From contig JAJEFB010000049.1 in the NCBI GenBank assembly GCA_022820665.1, positions 124,001-188,000 on the forward strand: DNA of 64,000 nt, in the 5' to 3' direction. Made by a program: the position numbers and the translations under genes. Below, in pieces: positions 59,214 through 64,000 of this stretch. Origin of the DNA: Anaerolineae bacterium. Lineage in GTDB: Bacteria; Chloroflexota; Anaerolineae; Aggregatilineales; Phototrophicaceae. Under the pieces are notes generated by a model that saw nothing but the letters and a program-made list of their open reading frames with translations, did not search any database and had not been told where the DNA came from. Every line of letters starts with the position of its first letter. Position 1 is the first letter of the stretch.

Positions 59214-61769
59214 CTACTCTCCCATGAATTCAATAGCCCCGATGTCGCAGCCGTCGCCTTGCGGTCGGGGGTTGCCGAGTTGGTCGGTAGGCGGGCAATA
59301 ACGCGGATCGGCGGCGTCAATGGCTGGGCTGTCGCCATGCAATGGATGATGGCCGGATACATTCTCAGGCAGCAGCATGGGATCGCCGCTAATCTGAGCA
59401 TTGCAGCTAGCATCGCCAATCAGACTGTTCATGTGGTCTATCGGTTGATAGTAATCAGAAGTCACATCACAATCCCCGCCTATGTTGTTAGCGAGGATGC
59501 TATTTCGCAGGGTTAGCCCGTCGAGCATGAAGATTCCACCCGCTTCTAATGCGACGTTATTCGCAATCGTAACATGTGTCAACGTGCTTTCTCCAATCCA
59601 GAACGCTCCGCCCGCCTTTGCCGTATTGCCGCTGAACGTGCTGTTCGCAAAGTCCAGATGCCCCCAGCTTTCCGCCAAAACCGCGCCGCCCGCATCAAGG
59701 GCAGAGTTATTGATAAAACTGCTTTTTTCGACGATCACGCGGCCCCGAACTACGACGAGCGCGCCGCCCGCGCCCGCGTCATTTTCTCTAAACTGGCTGC
59801 CAGTGATAAGCAGCTTTGATGACGAGCTATTCAATCCACCGCCGAATAATTTGGCAGTGTTATTGCTTATCATGCTGTCGACGATTGTAAGAGAGCTTTC
59901 TTGCGGCGAGTCGTTCATAGCAGAGGCTCCACCTATGCTGAAAATGGCGCCGCCATAGCTGGCCGCATTGTGGCTAATTGTACTGTTTACCAAACGCAAG
60001 ATCCCGGATGTGTCGTCCAGGGCGCCGCCACTGCCTAATGCAGAATTATGACTGATATTACTGTTAACTAGCGCAATGGAACTGCCGCCTTGGCTTGCGA
60101 TTGCTCCACCACTAAACCGAGCGGAATTGGCCTTTAACTCGCTGTTGACGATATTGAGCGATCCATTCTCGCTGTAAATCGCGCCGCCATGCCCTGCGGA
60201 ACTGTCCCGGATGGTCGAGTCCATGATCGTTAGCTTACCGCCAAGCAGTCTGATAGCGCCGCCTTGTCCCGCATTCCTGCCCTGTCTCATGGTCAGATTG
60301 TGGATCGTGAGGTTGCCAGTTTCTGAAATATCAAATATCCGTGTCGTCTTGTCACCGCTAATCGTATGCGCGTTTCCCATGATGATGATCTTTGAAGTTA
60401 TCTTCGGTAGCCGCGCGCGCAGGACAATGTCCCGGTTCAAATGTATGGTGTCGGTTCCACGACCGGCCGGGCAAGCGCCCACGCCGGCGTCCCGGTTCGC
60501 CGCGCGGATCTGATCTGACAGCGTGCAGATCGTCCGTTCCAATGGCGCTGCTGTCTGCGATGCCCTGCTGTCGCCTGCCGCTGCTTCTTTCATTTCGACA
60601 GCTCCGATATCGCAATCCCCGGTTGCTGGTCGGCTGTTGCCCACCTGGTCGTTTCTTGTGCAGTATTCGTCTTCCGCGGCGTCGATCGCTGGACTGCCTG
60701 AAAGCAAAGGATGGTAAGCGGGCGATCCGGTCAATTGTTGAAGCAACGGGGCGCTTGCATAGGCAGGCTCACAGCTGCCGTCTTCTATTAAGTTGCCGTG
60801 ATTCTCGGCAAATTGCCCAACACAATCTACCCCGTCAATACTGCCACCGATAATACTGTTATGGAGGTTAACTGTCCCGCCGTTCCCGAAGATTCCGCCG
60901 CCGCTTCTGGCTTCATTGCCATAGACCGTGACATGTGAGACTGTGGCTATGCTTTGCAGCAAATGCAGGGCGCCTCCCGATAAAGCGCCCGTGTTTGCGC
61001 TAAATGTGCTGTCACTGATCGTAAGGTGATCCTTTTCAACGAATATCGCGCCACCTTCGAGAGCCGAGTTTTTGACAAAACCGCTGGACTTTATGGTCGC
61101 TGGTCCGCTGCTGAAAATCGCTCCAGCTTGATTGCCGGCGGAGTTATTTCGAAATGTGCTGTTGAGGACTTTGAGCGTAGCCGAACCATGATTCTTAACC
61201 GCGCCACCATTGTTCGTTGCCAGATTGTATGACAGCGAACTGTTGATTATGGTCAAATCTCCCCAGTTAAATATCGCGCCGCCGTCTCGAGCAGAGTTGT
61301 CCGTAATTTGACTATGATAGATGTCGGCTTCCGCGCCGATGGCAACGTATAGCGCGGAACCAATACCAATTGATAGCGCTTCCTTGATTGTCAGCCGATT
61401 GATCGTAAGTTTGATGTCAGTATCGGGGTCACCGCGGCCTAGGGGCCTTTCGCCGACTTTAAAGATCTTGAAGCGATTGGCGCCGCTGATGGTGTAGCCT
61501 TCGCCGTCAATCGAAATCACTGACTTGATGATCGGCAACTCTTCATTCAGTGTGACATCTTCGGTCAGGTAGATAGTATCCGCGCCCGAGCCAGCGCGGC
61601 ATCCACCCGTTGGACTGTCCGTGTTGGCGGCTACGATCGCGTCGTGCAGATTGCAAGTGACATCCACCGGAATGACCGCTGCCATGACCTTATTGTCGGA
61701 CAGGCAAAAAGCAGACAGCACCGCTGCAGCGTAGAGAATAAACGGGATTGCCTTTCCGATGCTAGGCAT
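59214..61769 (-). CDS. Exported right-handed beta-helix protein with two tandem choice-of-anchor Q-type units
   Basis: The 851-residue protein has a signal peptide (about 1-30, from MPSIGKAIPFILYAAAV). Two similar units follow. Each starts with a Cys-x-L-x-D-x-I-x-A-A-N pattern (CNLHDAIVAAN, CTLSDQIRAAN) and G-x-D-T-I-x-L. Each then has many short repeats of the N-N-S-A-x-x-G-G-A-I type and ends with SPAIDAA...CDIGA. Right-handed beta-helix folds bind or cleave polysaccharides or act as adhesins; no catalytic site is evident. The ATG at 61769 has AAGG 8 nt upstream. Repeated Cys residues suggest disulfides outside the cell. Confidence 0.85.
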   Translation of the reverse strand: MPSIGKAIPFILYAAAVLSAFCLSDNKVMAAVIPVDVTCNLHDAIVAANTDSPTGGCRAGSGADTIYLTEDVTLNEELPIIKSVISIDGEGYTISGANRFKIFKVGERPLGRGDPDTDIKLTINRLTIKEALSIGIGSALYVAIGAEADIYHSQITDNSARDGGAIFNWGDLTIINSSLSYNLATNNGGAVKNHGSATLKVLNSTFRNNSAGNQAGAIFSSGPATIKSSGFVKNSALEGGAIFVEKDHLTISDSTFSANTGALSGGALHLLQSIATVSHVTVYGNEARSGGGIFGNGGTVNLHNSIIGGSIDGVDCVGQFAENHGNLIEDGSCEPAYASAPLLQQLTGSPAYHPLLSGSPAIDAAEDEYCTRNDQVGNSRPATGDCDIGAVEMKEAAAGDSRASQTAAPLERTICTLSDQIRAANRDAGVGACPAGRGTDTIHLNRDIVLRARLPKITSKIIIMGNAHTISGDKTTRIFDISETGNLTIHNLTMRQGRNAGQGGAIRLLGGKLTIMDSTIRDSSAGHGGAIYSENGSLNIVNSELKANSARFSGGAIASQGGSSIALVNSNISHNSALGSGGALDDTSGILRLVNSTISHNAASYGGAIFSIGGASAMNDSPQESSLTIVDSMISNNTAKLFGGGLNSSSSKLLITGSQFRENDAGAGGALVVVRGRVIVEKSSFINNSALDAGGAVLAESWGHLDFANSTFSGNTAKAGGAFWIGESTLTHVTIANNVALEAGGIFMLDGLTLRNSILANNIGGDCDVTSDYYQPIDHMNSLIGDASCNAQISGDPMLLPENVSGHHPLHGDSPAIDAADPRYCPPTDQLGNPRPQGDGCDIGAIEFMGE

Positions 61770-61954
61770 GAGATCGCCTTTCACACATCTGGTCGCAAAG
61801 GAGTATTCTCGCACAATAAGATAATCCGAGGCGGCAGACAAGCGATTCGCGCCCGAGCATAGGACAATCGTCGGCTGGGCTGTTGGCGCTTGATAGATTG
61901 CGCCCACGCTTCGCCCCCGCTATACTCGCCGTCAAATATGTCGCGAGGCAGACC

Positions 61955-62743
61955 ATGACAAAACTATCCATCAGCTTGGGTCAAATGAACATCGCGCTCG
62001 GTCAAGTCGAAGCGAATTTCGAGAAAGCCGAGCAGCTTATCGAGGGGGCGTCGCAAAGCGGCTCCGATCTCGTCATCCTGCCCGAGCTTTGGACGACCGG
62101 CTACGACCTGGAAAACGCCATGGACTATGCCGATGGGTTGAACGCGGGCAGCTTCGCGCGCCTGTCCGCGCTGGCCGAGCAGTATCGCATCGCCATCTAT
62201 GGCTCGGCGCTGGAGCGGTCCAATGGCGCAGCCATGAATTGCGCGTCGCTGCACGCGGCGGACGGACGACTTTCCGGCGCCTATCGCAAGATACATCTCT
62301 TCCGCCTGTTTGACGAGCACCTGTGGCTGGGCGAGGGCGAGAGCCCGACCGCGCTGGATTTGCCCTGGGGCGTGACGGGACTTTCGATCTGCTACGACCT
62401 TCGTTTTCCCGAATTATTCCGGCGCTATGCGGTTGCTGACAAGGCCAAACTAATCCTGATTTGCGCCGAATGGCCCCTGGCCCGCGTTGAGCATTGGCGC
62501 GCGCTGCTCAAGGCGCGGGCGATCGAGAATCAAACATATGTCGTCGCGACCAACGCCTGTGGCGAGACCGGCGGAACGGCCTTCGGCGGACACTCGGTGG
62601 TCATTGATCCCTGGGGTCAGGCGCTCATCGAAGGCGGCGAAGATGAGGCGCTCTTGACCGCGGAAATCGATTTGGATGAGGTTGATCGCGTCCGGCAATC
62701 CATTCCCGTTTTTGAAGACCGGCGGCCCGATGCCTACCTATAA
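61955..62743 (+). CDS. Carbon-nitrogen hydrolase (nitrilase superfamily, Nit2/omega-amidase-like)
   Basis: The 262-residue protein has the catalytic triad Glu44 (LPELW), Lys112 (YRKIHLF) and Cys146 (SICYDLRFPE). The length and motifs fit the Nit2/YafV group, which hydrolyses 2-oxoglutaramate or similar amides, or deaminated glutathione. The ATG at 61955 has GAGG about 7 nt upstream; the frame is open to 61883. It is monocistronic by position, with the divergent beta-helix gene upstream and a 490-bp gap downstream. Confidence 0.87.
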   Translation: MTKLSISLGQMNIALGQVEANFEKAEQLIEGASQSGSDLVILPELWTTGYDLENAMDYADGLNAGSFARLSALAEQYRIAIYGSALERSNGAAMNCASLHAADGRLSGAYRKIHLFRLFDEHLWLGEGESPTALDLPWGVTGLSICYDLRFPELFRRYAVADKAKLILICAEWPLARVEHWRALLKARAIENQTYVVATNACGETGGTAFGGHSVVIDPWGQALIEGGEDEALLTAEIDLDEVDRVRQSIPVFEDRRPDAYL

Positions 62744-63235
62744 ACGGGGCGCTATTTTCAGTTATTGACCCGCAATTGTTGTCATTCCAGAACGTATGCC
62801 CGGGGCGGGATCCTGTGCCCGCCCCGGCTGGAGCGCTTGGAAAAATGCGGCTTTCGTGGTAAACTAGGCGAGTGAACAATTATCGAACAGAATCTTTCTA
62901 TCCTATTTCCTTCCATATCCACTGCATTCCTCGGCGTGTGACCACAAAACTTGAAAAGAAAATGAGCGCTCGTAGATTGCGATCGGCTCTTTTGCCCGTC
63001 GTTGTCACGATTTTTTGCGATGCGTGTTAAGGGTTCGCTTTGTGCAATGTGTATCAAAATCAGGACGATGTTCGAGGACGAAGCAGGCGGGCGCTACGCG
63101 AACCAAGACGCGTGCGTAGAAGAAAGTAGATGACAAGTTGCTTGGAAGACGGCGGTTCGGTGAGGGAGCAGTTGAACCGCGCTACATGAATATGACTGAC
63201 GGATTACAACAAGGAAAACAATAGGGGAGACGCTT
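62744..63235. other. 490-bp gap upstream of the CarD gene
   Basis: No gene is visible. A perfect GC-rich hairpin lies at 62800-62827, and the rest is unremarkable up to the ribosome site of the CarD gene. A promoter for CarD could not be assigned. Confidence 0.45.
62800..62827. terminator. GC-rich hairpin after the amidase gene
   Basis: CCGGGGCGGG and CCCGCCCCGG form a perfect 10-bp stem with an 8-nt loop. There is no T-run, so termination would be inefficient or factor-assisted. Confidence 0.4.
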
Positions 63236-63763
63236 ATGTATTCAAATGGTGACCAGATTATCCATCCCCGTTACGGTGCAGGTACGGTTGTTGGCAAGAA
63301 GAAACTGACGCTGCAAGGAAAAACGCGCGCTTACCATATTGTTGAGTTGGTCGGCGAGCGAGGCGAAGTGATGATCCCGGTCGACGTGGCGACCGACATG
63401 AATATACGCCCGGCAATCGAGGACCTGACTATCATCGAAGAGGTCTTCGCCGAGCCGCCCTGTGAATTGTCCGACGACTATCGCGCGCGCCAGGCGAAAA
63501 TCCAGAAGCAAATACAAACCCGCGAACCGATGGCTATGGCGCAAGCCCTGCGCGATCTGTTTTGGCGCGAACAAAGCGACAAGTTAACGGCGGTCGAGAC
63601 CAAGCTGAAAAGCCGCCTGATGAAAATGATCAGCCATGAAATCGCAGTCATTTGTCCCGATCTGACCGTCGAGAAGGCGACCAATCAATTGACACAGATG
63701 TTGGTCAAGATGGTGCAAGATGGCATGCCGCCGCCAGAGGACGCGGCGGCGGCGCCATCTTAA
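63236..63763 (+). CDS. CarD/CdnL-family RNA polymerase-binding regulator
   Basis: The 175-residue protein has the CarD N-terminal RNA polymerase-interacting domain (about 1-60: GDQIIHPRYGAGTVVGKKKL, then VELVGERGEVMIPVD) and an alpha-helical DNA-binding C-terminal domain (about 75-165). CarD proteins bind the polymerase beta subunit and stabilise open promoter complexes. GGGGAG lies 8 nt before the ATG. A C-terminal Pro/Ala tail is probably disordered. It is convergent with the partial gene at the window end. Confidence 0.88.
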   Translation: MYSNGDQIIHPRYGAGTVVGKKKLTLQGKTRAYHIVELVGERGEVMIPVDVATDMNIRPAIEDLTIIEEVFAEPPCELSDDYRARQAKIQKQIQTREPMAMAQALRDLFWREQSDKLTAVETKLKSRLMKMISHEIAVICPDLTVEKATNQLTQMLVKMVQDGMPPPEDAAAAPS

Positions 63764-63794
63764 AAGCGCGGGACCTTGCCGTCCATTCGTCGCC

Positions 63795-64000
63795 TCATAG
63801 CAAGTCGAAAAACTGCAATTGAAAGCTGCCGATTCCGCCGTCGAAGTCGATAGTGATCTTTTTGTCGGCGCCCTTGAAGTTGGCAGTTTCCCAAATGCCG
63901 TCCACACCTATCACATGTCCGGTATCCTTGACTTGCTTAAAGGACTCTGGCAGATCGACTTTGCCCAGCCCCGCGGTCGCGTTGAGCTGAACCGCCGCTT
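63795..64000 (-). CDS. C-terminal part of a toast-rack/LiaF-like beta-repeat protein (partial)
   Basis: The frame is open from the window edge to TGA at 63795 and gives 68 residues. The sequence reads as parallel beta rungs: a Q-L-N-A-T-A-G-L-G-K-V-D segment, then the final strand ITIDFDGGIGSFQLQFF. This pattern of x-G-x-G-x-V every 20-30 residues is typical of toast-rack and DUF4097-type domains in envelope-stress proteins. The N-terminus and any membrane segment lie outside the window, so the family call is tentative. Confidence 0.55.
   Translation of the reverse strand, partial: AAVQLNATAGLGKVDLPESFKQVKDTGHVIGVDGIWETANFKGADKKITIDFDGGIGSFQLQFFDLL

Noticed and set aside
1..64000. CRISPR arrays, tRNA and rRNA genes
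   Set aside because: No regularly spaced repeats and no tRNA-like T-loop or CCA patterns were recognised by reading; a covariance search would be decisive.

Overview
The window is a bacterial chromosome segment of roughly 57% GC with tightly packed genes. No tRNA, rRNA or CRISPR array was recognised. The gene content points to a non-phototrophic member of Chloroflexota, probably Anaerolineae-like; this is inferred from the families present, not proven. The families are two sugar ABC systems, a cupin-type phosphoglucose isomerase, a DUF348/G5/3D surface protein, a lipoprotein class B PBP, a CarD-like regulator, a tandem beta-helix exoprotein and several dispersed hairpin repeats.

Region 1 (1-12358) is a divergent carbohydrate locus. 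Leftward runs cyclase-like hydrolase, 2-oxoacid dehydrogenase E1 alpha, E1 beta and E2, cupin phosphoglucose isomerase, ROK sugar kinase and a SorC-type regulator cut by the window edge. Rightward runs a CUT2-type ABC importer whose binding protein is two nearly identical domains fused in tandem. Back-to-back consensus promoters with tandem TGACA-N2-TGTCA palindromes lie between the arms, so one regulator, plausibly the SorC protein, may control both.

Region 2 (12418-25277) holds a PPOX-fold protein, a PhyH-type dioxygenase, a zinc/manganese importer (ZnuA-C-B order), a DUF348-G5-3D envelope protein, a MecA-like PBP, a TetR regulator, two polysaccharide-synthesis genes and TrhO.

Region 3 (25278-41854) carries a gene-poor stretch with a possible 32-residue membrane peptide, a YfcE-like phosphoesterase, YccF, a glycosyltransferase, RecO, a 150-bp MITE-like element, an S10 peptidase, a HhH-GPD glycosylase, DinB, a PfkB kinase, HU, a TIM-barrel protein with altered metal ligands, MoxR, a secreted metallopeptidase, a tyrosine recombinase, a secreted propeller-like protein, a double thioredoxin and a RelE/HigB-like toxin module.

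Region 4 (41868-52740) has a heterodimeric ABC exporter, a 0.9-kb gene-free stretch, a divergent metallophosphoesterase, a PAP phosphatase-like enzyme, a glycosyltransferase, a Uma2 protein with a duplicated N-terminus, a membrane protein and a PHP hydrolase.

Region 5 (52951-59191) is a second sugar locus: a CUT1 binding protein and two permeases without an ATPase, divergent from an IclR regulator, followed by an aldehyde dehydrogenase. GTTGC/GCAAC palindromes lie over the divergent promoters and recur over the promoter before the aldehyde dehydrogenase, which suggests one IclR regulon. An 8-codon leader ORF and a terminator-like hairpin in the leaders hint at further control.

Region 6 (59214-64000) has a large tandem beta-helix exoprotein, a nitrilase-family amidase, CarD and the C-terminus of a toast-rack-like protein cut by the window end.
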